DNA of 64,000 nucleotides from Frateuria_A sp051900535 (GTDB lineage Bacteria > Pseudomonadota > Gammaproteobacteria > Xanthomonadales > Rhodanobacteraceae): contig NZ_JBHZGI010000006.1 in NCBI RefSeq assembly GCF_051900535.1, forward strand, positions 1 through 64,000, read 5' to 3'. A program made the translations under genes and the position numbers. Below, piece after piece: positions 44,962 through 55,094 of the stretch. Each line of letters starts with the position of its first letter. Position 1 is the stretch's first letter. The notes beneath the pieces are model-generated. The model did not search any database and was not told the origin of the DNA. It was given only the letters and a program-made list of their open reading frames with translations.

Positions 44962-45717
44962 ATGAAGCGCCTCGCCTGGGCGCTTTTCAATGCGCTGCAA
45001 TTGCTTTTCACCCTGCTCTGGACCGCCGGCTGGATCTGCCTGGCGCTGCTGGTGCGCCTGCTGAGCGGCGGGCGTCACTGGCCGCTGCGGATGGCCTCGC
45101 GCTGCTGGGCGCCGGGTCTGCTGCGCGGTGCCGGCGCGCGGCTGGAGGTACACGGGATGGAGCGGATCGACTGGTCACGACCGCACGTGTTCGTGGCCAA
45201 CCACCAGTCGATGATCGACATCTGCGCGCTGTTCCGAGCCTTGCCGGTGCCGGTGCGCTTCGTGCTCAAGCAGGAGCTTGCGAAGGTGCCGTTCGTGGGC
45301 TGGTACGCGCGGGCGATGGGCATGGTGTTCATCGAGCGCGGCAGCGCGCGAAGTTCGGCGCGGCGACTGCGCGCGGCGGTGGACCTGCTGCGCGATGGCG
45401 CCAGCTTATGCGCCTTCCCCGAAGGCACGCGCGGTCGTGGCCGCGTGGGTCCGTTCAAGGGCGGCGCCTTCCAGTTGGCGATCGAGGCGGGCGCACAGGT
45501 GGTGCCGGTGGCGATCGAAGGCAGCGGCAGCGTGTTGCCGGCCGCCGGGTTTCACGTTCGGCCGGGACGCATCGTGGTGCGCTTCGGCGAGCCGCTGACC
45601 ACGCAGGGCCTGGCGCCGCACGAGCGCAACGCGTTGGCCGGCCAGGCCCGCGACGCGGTGATCGCCTTGCTGGAAGGCCGACCGTTCAGTAGCGCAGCAA
45701 TGCGTGCAGCGGCGTAA
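44962..45717 (+). CDS. plsC: 1-acyl-sn-glycerol-3-phosphate acyltransferase (PlsC family)
   Basis: The product is 251 residues with an N-terminal hydrophobic helix. It has the acyltransferase motifs N-H-Q-S-M-I-D (H-x4-D), F-V-L-K-Q-E-L and F-P-E-G-T-R-G-R, then V-P-V-A-I. It adds the second acyl chain in phospholipid synthesis at the inner membrane; other acceptors are possible. Its 3' end overlaps apt tail-to-tail by 32 bases. Confidence 0.9.
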   Translation: MKRLAWALFNALQLLFTLLWTAGWICLALLVRLLSGGRHWPLRMASRCWAPGLLRGAGARLEVHGMERIDWSRPHVFVANHQSMIDICALFRALPVPVRFVLKQELAKVPFVGWYARAMGMVFIERGSARSSARRLRAAVDLLRDGASLCAFPEGTRGRGRVGPFKGGAFQLAIEAGAQVVPVAIEGSGSVLPAAGFHVRPGRIVVRFGEPLTTQGLAPHERNALAGQARDAVIALLEGRPFSSAAMRAAA

Positions 45718-46204
45718 CGCTCTTCCAACGCGCCCTGCCCCCCAACGCTTCCAGTTCGATCACCACGCCGGCACCCACCAGTTCGACGCCGAGCCGATCC
45801 AGCAGCACCTGCGCCGCCGCCAGCGTGCCGCCGGTGGCAAGCACGTCGTCGACCAGCAGCGCCCGCTCGCCGCGGGCCAGCGCGTCGGCGCGCACCTCCA
45901 GCCGGTCGTGTCCGTATTCGAGCGCGTAATCGACGCCCATCACGGGCGGTGGCAGTTTGCCCGGCTTGCGCAAGGGCACGAAGCCGGCATTGAGCTTCTG
46001 CGCCAGCGCGGCGCCGAAAATGAAGCCGCGCGACTCGATCCCGCACACTGCGCGAACGCCCTCGCCCAGCCAGCGCGCGGCCAGCGCATCGACGCAGCGC
46101 GCGAAGGCGCCGGCATCGGCCAGCAGGGGCGTGACGTCGCGGAAGACGACGCCCGGCTGCGGGAAGTCGGGCACAGCTCGGATGAGGGTTTCGAAGTCGT
46201 GCAT
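45686..46204 (-). CDS. apt: Adenine phosphoribosyltransferase
   Basis: The product is 172 residues. It salvages adenine to AMP with PRPP. D-F-P-Q-P-G-V-V-F-R-D-V-T-P, G-I-E-S-R-G-F-I-F-G and the PRPP loop L-L-V-D-D-V-L-A-T-G-G-T are all present. The length is normal. It converges on and overlaps plsC. Confidence 0.95.
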   Translation of the reverse strand: MHDFETLIRAVPDFPQPGVVFRDVTPLLADAGAFARCVDALAARWLGEGVRAVCGIESRGFIFGAALAQKLNAGFVPLRKPGKLPPPVMGVDYALEYGHDRLEVRADALARGERALLVDDVLATGGTLAAAQVLLDRLGVELVGAGVVIELEALGGRARWKSVTPLHALLRY

Positions 46205-46226
46205 TACGTGGCCCTGTGAGGAAATC

Positions 46227-47138
46227 CTATTTTTGCCGGGCGCCGCGCAAGGTACCCAGCAGGATGCCGGCCAACGCCAGCGCCAACCCCGACCAATCGC
46301 CCGCGCCGGTCGGGCGCCTGAACAACAGCACGTCCAGCACGAACGCCAGCGCCGGTTGCAGCAGCAACAACAATCCCACCATCGAGGCCGGCAGCAGCGG
46401 CATCGCGCGCACCATCAGCAACCAGGCCACGACCTGCCCAAAGAAGCCCAGCGCCAGCAACGCGCTCCAGCTGCGCGCCGTCACCAGCGCGAAGGTGTCC
46501 CCCTCGAACGCGCCCCACGCCAGGAGCAACAACGCGCTCAGCAGGCTCATCAAGCCCAGGAATTGCGCCGCAGACAGCGCCGTGTGCCCCGACAACGCCC
46601 GCCGGAAGCTGAGCAGGTACAGCGTGTAGGCCACGCCGCTGGCCAGCCCGAACCACACGCCGAGCCGGTGCCGCGCGTCGAACAGCGCCCAATGCGCGCC
46701 GACCAGCAACCACAGCCCCGCGAGCGCCACCACCAGGCCCGGCGCGAACCACGTTCCCAGCCGCTCGCGGTAGACCCACCAGCCGGCCAATGCCATCAGG
46801 AACACCTGGAAATTGGTCAGCAACGTGGCTACGCCGGGCCCCACCCAGAGGATCGAGCGGTGCCAGAAGATTAGGTCCAGCGAAAACCCCAGCGCCGGCA
46901 GCAGGGCCAGCCCGAGATCGTGCCATCCGATGCGCACCCAGCGCCGCGTCAGCACCACCCAGCCCAGCAGCATCGCGCCACCGAACAGCATGCGGTAGAA
47001 GGCCGAAACGGTCGGGGGCACCTGCGCCAGCACCACGAAGATGCTGGTGGTGGACAGCAGCATTGCGCCGAGCGCCATGCGGCCGACCGCTGCCGGCGGC
47101 GCCGCTGGCGCCGCGATCGCGGGAGCCCGTGCGGTCAC
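46227..47138 (-). CDS. EamA/DMT family transporter
   Basis: The product is about 303 residues from GTG 47138, which overlaps the upstream stop (GTGA). Ten transmembrane segments form two EamA repeats. It differs clearly from the DMT protein at 10.1 kb and is not a recent duplicate. The substrate is unknown. Translational coupling with the DUF2007 gene suggests a shared role or control. Confidence 0.85.
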   Translation of the reverse strand: MTARAPAIAAPAAPPAAVGRMALGAMLLSTTSIFVVLAQVPPTVSAFYRMLFGGAMLLGWVVLTRRWVRIGWHDLGLALLPALGFSLDLIFWHRSILWVGPGVATLLTNFQVFLMALAGWWVYRERLGTWFAPGLVVALAGLWLLVGAHWALFDARHRLGVWFGLASGVAYTLYLLSFRRALSGHTALSAAQFLGLMSLLSALLLLAWGAFEGDTFALVTARSWSALLALGFFGQVVAWLLMVRAMPLLPASMVGLLLLLQPALAFVLDVLLFRRPTGAGDWSGLALALAGILLGTLRGARQK

Positions 47139-47410
47139 GGCGTGTCGGTCGCCAGCTGCGCGTCGCCGTCCCAATCGTCGATCGACGCGCGCGCCTCGGC
47201 CAGTTGCGCTTCGATCCGGCGCACCACCACGTCGGCGGCCTCGGAGGAGGACTCGGGCACCATCACCGCGACATAGTCGAGCGCCGGCAACTGGCCCACC
47301 GCGCCGGTCAGGTATTCGCCGGAAATGAACGCGGGAATCTCCTCGCGTTCCAGCGCATCCTTCACCAGATGGGCGTCGATCAGGCTTTCGGCTCGGTAGG
47401 CGATGCGCAT
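47135..47410 (-). CDS. DUF2007 domain protein
   Basis: The product is 91 residues. M-R-I-A-Y-R-A-E-S-L-I-D-A-H-L-V-K-D-A-L-E-R-E-split pattern followed by G-E-Y-L and P-A-L-D-Y-V-A-V-M-V matches DUF2007, a ferredoxin-like small domain proposed to act in signal transduction but not characterised. It overlaps the transporter gene by four bases. Confidence 0.85.
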   Translation of the reverse strand: MRIAYRAESLIDAHLVKDALEREEIPAFISGEYLTGAVGQLPALDYVAVMVPESSSEAADVVVRRIEAQLAEARASIDDWDGDAQLATDTP

Positions 47411-47463
47411 GCAGCCACGCTACTGCGCGCCCCGTGGGGCGGCAAGCCCCGCTGCCTGCGGGG

Positions 47464-48387
47464 CTATCGGCGGAACCGCACGTAGGCGCGCTTGGCCAGG
47501 TAGAGCAGGTGACCGGTCAAGCCGCGGTCCTGCGCCTGGCGCAACGCGGTGTTTTCCGCATAGAGCATGCGGATGTGGGCGTCGCGCAGCTCCAGCAACT
47601 GCCTGATCTCGGCCACGTCGCCACGCGAGAGCGTGCGGCCTTCGTCGATGTGGCCGGGAAGCTGGCGGTTGACGTAATAGGTGGTATGCCGCGGCGCGGT
47701 TTCCTCCGCGGGCCGGTCCTTCGTGTAGAAGTAGAGCGCGATCGAGCGACGCGTCAGGTCCGCTCGCTGCGGCGGCAGCCGGATCGGATCGAACGCATGC
47801 CAGGAACGCTCGGAGGTTTCGAAAATCACGCAGCGGTTGAACAGCGGCGCCACCGAGCGTGTCGGCCTGGCATCGGCGTGGGGATCGCGGAACAGCTCCA
47901 GGCAACCGCCCCACTCCGCTTCCCATTCCGGGTTGAGGTAGACGATCAGGTTGAGCCGCCGGTGCCAGCGCTCGCTGGGATGGAAGTTGAAGTCCACGTG
48001 CGGATCGAGCGCCATCCCGTTGCGATTCTCGTGGGTGCCGCCGCCGAGGTACCACGGGTCATAGATCAGCCCCTGGATACCCGTGATTTCGCCGACCGCC
48101 TTCAAGAATTCCGGGCTCTTGATCGCGTCGTCCAGGCGCTGGTAGGCCGGTCCGGCGCCGCGGATGCGATCGAGTGTCGACTTGCCGCCGGGCGTGCCGT
48201 CGTCGCCGACGCTGTTGCCGCGCTCGAAGGCGGGGAACGATGCCAGCAGTTCCCTGGCGAAGGTCGGGTCCAGGAAATTCTCGATCACCACGTGCGGGAA
48301 GGGCACCGCCGAGGTGAAGTTGGCACGGTGGTCCGCCGCGGTTTCGAGGACGCGCGGATCGAGGATGGACAGGCCGGCTGCAGGCAT
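47464..48387 (-). CDS. 2OG-Fe(II) oxygenase (prolyl-4-hydroxylase-like)
   Basis: The product is 307 residues. L-D-P-H-V-D-F-N-F-H gives the H-x-D iron ligands, S-W-H-A-F the distal histidine, and R-R-S-I-A-L-Y-F-Y the 2-oxoglutarate arginine strand. G-G-C-L-E-L-F links them. The last 60 residues form a helical, arginine-rich tail (E-I-R-Q-L-L-E-L-R, then R-A-Y-V-R-F-R-R) outside the catalytic fold. The substrate is unknown; proteins of this size often sit near glycan genes, not seen here. Confidence 0.82.
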   Translation of the reverse strand: MPAAGLSILDPRVLETAADHRANFTSAVPFPHVVIENFLDPTFARELLASFPAFERGNSVGDDGTPGGKSTLDRIRGAGPAYQRLDDAIKSPEFLKAVGEITGIQGLIYDPWYLGGGTHENRNGMALDPHVDFNFHPSERWHRRLNLIVYLNPEWEAEWGGCLELFRDPHADARPTRSVAPLFNRCVIFETSERSWHAFDPIRLPPQRADLTRRSIALYFYTKDRPAEETAPRHTTYYVNRQLPGHIDEGRTLSRGDVAEIRQLLELRDAHIRMLYAENTALRQAQDRGLTGHLLYLAKRAYVRFRR

Positions 48388-48525
48388 CGGGCGTTTCGAT
48401 GGAAGGGAATCGGCCGATTGTAGCGGGCGGGCCCGGCCGTGACGCCCTGCCGCACCATCCGCGGGCAGATGCGCAACTCAGGGTAAACTCCCCTGTTTCC
48501 GCCCGCACCCGCCCGAGCCGCACCG

Positions 48526-50292
<1,767 letters not shown>

Positions 50293-50293
50293 C

Positions 50294-50857
50294 GTGCTGC
50301 TGCCGCTGCAACTGCACCTCACCCTGCCGCCCTGGGTCGGCGAAGTCGCGGATACGGGCCGGCGCTATCTCACCGACGAGGAGCGCGTGGGCCTGGCGAT
50401 CGAATTGGCGCGCCAGAACATCAAGCGCAGCCACGGGGGTCCCTTCGGCGCGGCGGTGTTCCACGAGGACGGCCGCCTGGTTTCCGCCGGCATCAATCGC
50501 GTCGTGCCGCAAACCTGCTCGGTGGCGCACGCGGAGATGATGGCCTACATGCTGGCCCAGCAGCGCCTGTCGAGCTTCCGCCTCAACGCGGGCGACAACG
50601 GCCGCTACATCCTGGCCACCAGCGCGCAGCCCTGCTGCCAGTGCTATGGCGCCACCGTGTGGGCGGGCATCGACGAGCTGCTGATCGGCGCGCGCGGCGA
50701 GGACGTCGAGTCGCTCACCACCTTCGACGAAGGCCCGCTCCCGGCCGACTGGATCAGCCAGCTCGAGCGCCGCGGCATCGCCGTGCGCCGCGACATCCTG
50801 CGCGAACAGGCCCGCGCGGTGCTCGCCGAGTACGGCCAGGGCGGAGCGCACTATTGA
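50294..50857 (+). CDS. Nucleoside/guanine deaminase-like zinc enzyme
   Basis: The product is 187 residues from GTG 50294, one base after the glnS stop codon. The cytidine-deaminase-like fold has zinc residues in V-A-H-A-E-M and P-C-C-Q-C, and G-G-P-F-G-A-A-V near the start as in guanine deaminase and TadA. The substrate could be guanine, another purine or a nucleoside. It is too long and too far from TadA to be the tRNA enzyme. Coupling to glnS suggests shared transcription only. Confidence 0.82.
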   Translation: MLLPLQLHLTLPPWVGEVADTGRRYLTDEERVGLAIELARQNIKRSHGGPFGAAVFHEDGRLVSAGINRVVPQTCSVAHAEMMAYMLAQQRLSSFRLNAGDNGRYILATSAQPCCQCYGATVWAGIDELLIGARGEDVESLTTFDEGPLPADWISQLERRGIAVRRDILREQARAVLAEYGQGGAHY

Positions 50858-51561
50858 GCCGGCTGCGCGCCGCGTTGCCGTTGCTGCTGCTGGTGGTCGC
50901 CGGCGTGGTGCTGTTCGCTTCCGGGGCGCTGGACCGGCTCAATCCCGAGCAACTGGTCGCGCACCAGGGTGAACTGCACGTACAGATCGCGAGCCACCCC
51001 TGGCTCAGCCGGCTGGCCTACATCGGCCTGCTGACGCTGGCCATGGCGACGGGCATTCCCGGCACGGTGATCATCATCTTCGCCGGCGGCTTCGCCTTTG
51101 GCGTGGTCGAGGGCACTACCTGGTCGTCGATCGGGCTGACGCTCGGTTCGCTGATCCTGTTCCTGGCCAGCCGCTACGCCTTCGGCGCGGGCAGCCGCCA
51201 TCCGCCGGCGCTGGTCGCGCGATTGCACCGTGGCTTCGAGCAGCACCCCGTGAGCTACACCTTGTTCCTGCGCTTCGTGCCGGTCGCACCGTTCGGCCTG
51301 ATCACCGTCTGCCTGGCGTGGCTGCGCTGCCCGATGTGGCTGTTCCTCGGCGCCACGTGGCTGGGCGGAACCGTCGCGCTCATCTTCGAAACCTCGATCG
51401 GCGCCGGCCTGGGCCACGCGCTCAGGCAAAGCGACCGGATCGGCTTCGGGCTGTTCATGCATCGCGACGTGCTGCTGCCGCTGGGCGCGATCGCCCTGCT
51501 CGCACTGGTGCCGTTGCTGATCGGCCGCCTCACGCGCCACTGGCGCCAGCCGGAAGGCTGA
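50854..51561 (+). CDS. TVP38/TMEM64 (DedA-like, VTT domain) membrane protein
   Basis: The product is 235 residues from TTG 50854, whose last two bases overlap the previous TGA. It has five to six transmembrane helices with G-I-P-G-T-V-I-I-I-F-A-G-G-F-A-F-G and F-L-R-F-V-P-V-A-P-F-G-L, the two conserved half-helix loops of the VTT family. Members flip lipids or transport small molecules. The TTG start rests on overlap and hydrophobic start, since no ATG is available. Confidence 0.82.
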   Translation: MSRLRAALPLLLLVVAGVVLFASGALDRLNPEQLVAHQGELHVQIASHPWLSRLAYIGLLTLAMATGIPGTVIIIFAGGFAFGVVEGTTWSSIGLTLGSLILFLASRYAFGAGSRHPPALVARLHRGFEQHPVSYTLFLRFVPVAPFGLITVCLAWLRCPMWLFLGATWLGGTVALIFETSIGAGLGHALRQSDRIGFGLFMHRDVLLPLGAIALLALVPLLIGRLTRHWRQPEG

Positions 51562-51604
51562 GCGCCAGCGCGATCAGCGATGGCGGTCGCGCCCGAGGGC
51601 GCCG

Positions 51605-52273
51605 CTACACGGGGCTGGCGACGCTCTCCTCCAGCAGGGCAGGCAACGCGTCCATCGAAGTGAACACGCGATGCGCGCCGGCTTCGCGCAGGCGCATGGC
51701 CGGTGTCCGGGCGGCGAATCCGAGCACGCGCATGCCCGCCGCCACGCCCGCGGCGACGCCGGCCGGCGAATCCTCGACCACCACGCAGGCCGCAGTCGCC
51801 ACGCCCATGCGGCCGGCGGCATGCAGGAACAGGTCCGGCGCCGGCTTGCCGCGCGCCACGTGGGCCGCGCTGAACAGGCGGCCTTCGAAGCGCCGCAGCA
51901 AGCCGACCCGGTCCAGGCTTAAGCGCATCTTGTCGGGACTACCGTTGGAGGCGACGCAGGACGGCAGCGCGAGTCCGTCGAGCACCTTCGCCACTCCAGG
52001 AATTGGCGCGAGTTCCGCCGCCAACGCATCGAACAGGTGCCGGTCGTGTTCGGTCTCGAAATCGTCCGGCAAGGGCCGTCCCAGCCGCTCGACGACGAGC
52101 GCGAGGCAATGCGCCATCGTGCGGCCGAGGAACAGCTCGTCCATTTGTCGGTCGTCGATATCCAGCCCTTGCTCGGCCAGCATCCGCGCGAACACGCGGT
52201 TGGCGATCGCCTCGCTGTCGACCAGCACGCCGTCGCAGTCGAAAATCACCAGGCCGGGCGGAACGCCTCTCAC
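51605..52273 (-). CDS. HAD-family hydrolase (phosphoglycolate phosphatase-like)
   Basis: The product is 222 residues. F-D-C-D-G-V-L-V-D-S (motif I nucleophile), S-N-G-S (motif II), K-P-A-P-D (motif III lysine) and V-V-E-D-S-P-A-G (motif IV) are all present, with the cap domain after motif I. Beta-phosphoglucomutase or sugar phosphatase activity is possible. It overlaps the osmC-like gene by four bases (ATGA). Confidence 0.9.
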   Translation of the reverse strand: MRGVPPGLVIFDCDGVLVDSEAIANRVFARMLAEQGLDIDDRQMDELFLGRTMAHCLALVVERLGRPLPDDFETEHDRHLFDALAAELAPIPGVAKVLDGLALPSCVASNGSPDKMRLSLDRVGLLRRFEGRLFSAAHVARGKPAPDLFLHAAGRMGVATAACVVVEDSPAGVAAGVAAGMRVLGFAARTPAMRLREAGAHRVFTSMDALPALLEESVASPV

Positions 52274-52737
52274 TCGAAGACCGGTTCGCAGCGCACGTCG
52301 CAGCGCACGGAATGGGCCAGGTAGCAGGTGTCGTGCGCCTGGTGGTGCAGCTGCCCGACCTGTTCGCGGGTGGGCAGGACGTTGCCGGAAAAATCCACGC
52401 GTGGTCGCAAGAGCACGTCGCGCATGACCGTGCGTCCGTGATCGTCACGCCCCATGGTGCCGGTCGCCGCGTCGCGGTAGCTGTCCACGCGGAAGCCCTG
52501 GCGCGCCGCCAGGCTGAGAAACCACAACATGTGGCAGCTCGCCAGCGAGGCGACGAACGCCTCTTCCGGGTCCACCGCGGACGGGTCGGACATCGGCGCC
52601 GGCACCACGTCCGGCGAGGAAGACATGAGCAACTGCTCCCCGCCATCGAAGCGCGCCATGTGCCTGCGGCTGTAGCGGTTGTCGATGAAGCCCTGGTCCT
52701 CGCGGGTCCAGGTCAGCTCGGCGGTGTGCTTGCTCAT
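52270..52737 (-). CDS. OsmC family peroxiredoxin
   Basis: The product is 155 residues. The two redox cysteines lie in L-A-S-C-H-M-L and D-T-C-Y-L-A-H-S-V, the spacing of OsmC/YhfA thiol peroxidases that reduce organic hydroperoxides. D-P-E-E-A-F-V-A-S-L precedes the first one. It is translated together with the HAD gene downstream. Confidence 0.9.
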   Translation of the reverse strand: MSKHTAELTWTREDQGFIDNRYSRRHMARFDGGEQLLMSSSPDVVPAPMSDPSAVDPEEAFVASLASCHMLWFLSLAARQGFRVDSYRDAATGTMGRDDHGRTVMRDVLLRPRVDFSGNVLPTREQVGQLHHQAHDTCYLAHSVRCDVRCEPVFE

Positions 52738-52793
52738 GTCATGCCCCTCTGGTTCGACTGGCCGGACCCTGCAGGAACACGCCTGAAGGGACA

Positions 52794-53891
52794 TCAGCTG
52801 CGCTTGCGGAAATACAGCCACGCCCCGAGCGCCAGCACTCCCGCGGGCAGCAGGTTGGCCGGCAGCGGCGGTACGCCGTAGATGGTGGCGAAGTTCACCA
52901 GTGCCTTCTGCAGGAAGTACCAGCCGATCGCCAGCAGGATGCCCACGAAGATGCGCTTGCCCAAGCCCCCCGAACGCAGCGCGCCGAAGGCGAACGGCAT
53001 CGCGCACAGCACCAGTACCAGCACGTTGAACGGGTACAGCACGCGACCCCAGAAAGTCACCGCATAGACGCCCGGGCTCTGCCCGTTGCGCTCGAGGTAA
53101 CTCATGTTGCGGTAGAGGTCGCGCATGGGCAGGTACTGCGGCTGGGTCACCGACTGCTCCAGCACGCGCGGGTTGAGTTGCGAGTCCCAGCCCTCGCTGG
53201 CGCGGGCGGTGGTGTGCGTGCCGTTCGCGCCGAGGGTCGTGGTGCGCACTCCCTTGAGGATCCACTGCCGACCGTCGTTCTCAGCCGATTGCGCCCAGTC
53301 GAAACGGTCGATCTGGCCATCCGGCGTCAGCGTGAAGACACGCACGTCCGCCAGCTGCACCACGTTGTGACCCTCCACCTGCTTGATCAGCGTGGCCTTG
53401 GCGTTGACGATGCGCTTGCCGTCGCGGGCCCACAGCCCGGTGCTGCCGGACAGGCCCAGGTGGTTGGCCTTCATGCGCAGCTGGATGGCCTGCGCCTTCT
53501 GGTCGCCCCATGGCGCTGCGGTCTCGCCCAGGATGGTCACGCCCACGATCAGCACGGCCACCACGCCCGCCGCCGAGGCGGCGATACGCAGTCGCGACAT
53601 GCCGGCGGCGCGCAGCGCGGTCAGCTCGCCGTTGCCGGCCAGGCTGCCCAGCCCCATCAGGCCGCCGATCACCGCGGCGAAGATGAAGTACTCGTACAGG
53701 CGCCGCGGCACGGTGACCAGCACGTAGCTGATCGCGTCGAACGTGGTGAAGCCGTTGCGCCCCACGAATCCGAGCTGGCGCAGCAACTGGGTCACCACGT
53801 CGAAGCCGGTCAACACCAGCCAGGTGGTCAGCAGCGACCCAAGGACCGTAAGGCCGACCAGCCGGTCGACCCGCTTGATCGTCAAGCCCAT
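52794..53891 (-). CDS. lptG: LPS export permease LptG
   Basis: The product is 365 residues. Six transmembrane helices flank a periplasmic beta-jellyroll (about 125-265). With LptF and the ATPase LptB it lifts LPS out of the inner membrane. The coupling helix region has E-L-T-A-L-R-A-A-G-M-S. Its ATG shares one base with the lptF stop (TGATG). Confidence 0.94.
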   Translation of the reverse strand: MGLTIKRVDRLVGLTVLGSLLTTWLVLTGFDVVTQLLRQLGFVGRNGFTTFDAISYVLVTVPRRLYEYFIFAAVIGGLMGLGSLAGNGELTALRAAGMSRLRIAASAAGVVAVLIVGVTILGETAAPWGDQKAQAIQLRMKANHLGLSGSTGLWARDGKRIVNAKATLIKQVEGHNVVQLADVRVFTLTPDGQIDRFDWAQSAENDGRQWILKGVRTTTLGANGTHTTARASEGWDSQLNPRVLEQSVTQPQYLPMRDLYRNMSYLERNGQSPGVYAVTFWGRVLYPFNVLVLVLCAMPFAFGALRSGGLGKRIFVGILLAIGWYFLQKALVNFATIYGVPPLPANLLPAGVLALGAWLYFRKRS

Positions 53892-55003
53892 CACGCCACC
53901 GCCTTGCGCGGGCCGCGCGGCTTGCCGGGAGCGTGCTGCTTCCAGAACAGCCACCCCGCCAGCCCCAGCGCCAGCAGGTGCACCAGCAGCAACGGCATCG
54001 AATTGGCCCAATGCCCCTTGCCGATCTGCGCGCGCCCCAACGCCAGCAGCAGGTAGTAGAAGTAGAAGCCCAGCAGCGCCAGCAGGATGCGCCCGTATCG
54101 CGGCTCGCGCGGGCTCTGCCGCGACAGCGGCAGGGCGAGCATCAGCAGCACGAACGCCATCGGCGGCGCATGGATGCGCCAGGCGAACTCGGCGCGCGCG
54201 TCAGGCGAAGGCGAGGTGGCCAGCGCCCAGGTTCCCTGCGAGTGCGCGGGATCCTCCTCGTCGTCGGCCTTCACGTCGGACAGCGCCACGTCGTTGCGCG
54301 CGTATTGCATGCGCCACCAGTCGTCGCGACCGAGCGGGATCTTGTATTGCCAGCCGTTGCGCAACGCCATGAAGCGGCCTTCGCCGCTGCTCTCCTGGTA
54401 CAGCTGCCCACCCGCGGCGGTGACCACCTTGAGCTGGCGGACCCCATCGCTGTCTTCGCTCTCGGTGGCGACGAAGGTCTTGCCCAGCACGCTGCCGTCG
54501 CGGCTCAGGCGGTCGACGAAGATGATGCCGCCCTTGCCCGGCAGCTCGGTGAAGCGGCCGGCGTCCAGGCCGGCGGCGATCACCGAACGATTGGCCTCGG
54601 CCACCAGCGTGTCGGCGGTGCGCACGGCCCAGGGCCCGAGCCACAGCGACACCACGCCGGTGATCAGCACGATGATGCCGGCCAGGATCGCCACCGGTTT
54701 GAGCAGCCCGCGTGGACCCATGCCGGAGGAAGCGAGCACGTGCATCTCGCTTTCGCGGTACATGCGGCCCAGCGCCATCATCACGCCGAGGAAGCCGGCC
54801 AGCGGCAGGAGGTTGGTCAGGCCGTCCAGCGTGCGCAGGCCGAGCACCGGGAACATCACGCTGGCGGGAAAGCTGCCGCCCGCCACCTGTTGCAGGACCT
54901 TGGCGAAGGTGGTGCCGGTGATGATGGCGACCAGCACGATGGCCGTGGCCGCCACCGTCTGGGCCAGCTCGCGGAGGAAGTAGCGGTCGAGGATGCTCAG
55001 CAT
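53891..55003 (-). CDS. lptF: LPS export permease LptF
   Basis: The product is 370 residues from ATG 55003, where homology starts (L-S-I-L-D-R-Y-F-L-R-E). It has the same plan as LptG: six helices, periplasmic jellyroll, and the coupling segment S-E-M-H-V-L-A-S-S-G-M. It is divergent from pepA with about 90 bases between the starts, the order known from E. coli. Confidence 0.94.
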   Translation of the reverse strand: MLSILDRYFLRELAQTVAATAIVLVAIITGTTFAKVLQQVAGGSFPASVMFPVLGLRTLDGLTNLLPLAGFLGVMMALGRMYRESEMHVLASSGMGPRGLLKPVAILAGIIVLITGVVSLWLGPWAVRTADTLVAEANRSVIAAGLDAGRFTELPGKGGIIFVDRLSRDGSVLGKTFVATESEDSDGVRQLKVVTAAGGQLYQESSGEGRFMALRNGWQYKIPLGRDDWWRMQYARNDVALSDVKADDEEDPAHSQGTWALATSPSPDARAEFAWRIHAPPMAFVLLMLALPLSRQSPREPRYGRILLALLGFYFYYLLLALGRAQIGKGHWANSMPLLLVHLLALGLAGWLFWKQHAPGKPRGPRKAVA

Positions 55004-55094
55004 GCGATAGGATTGAATGTCTCGCACCGCAGGCCGGCGCTAAAGCGCCAAGTCTAGCCGGTTAGTACCTTTCCCGACTTGCAGGACCCACTTC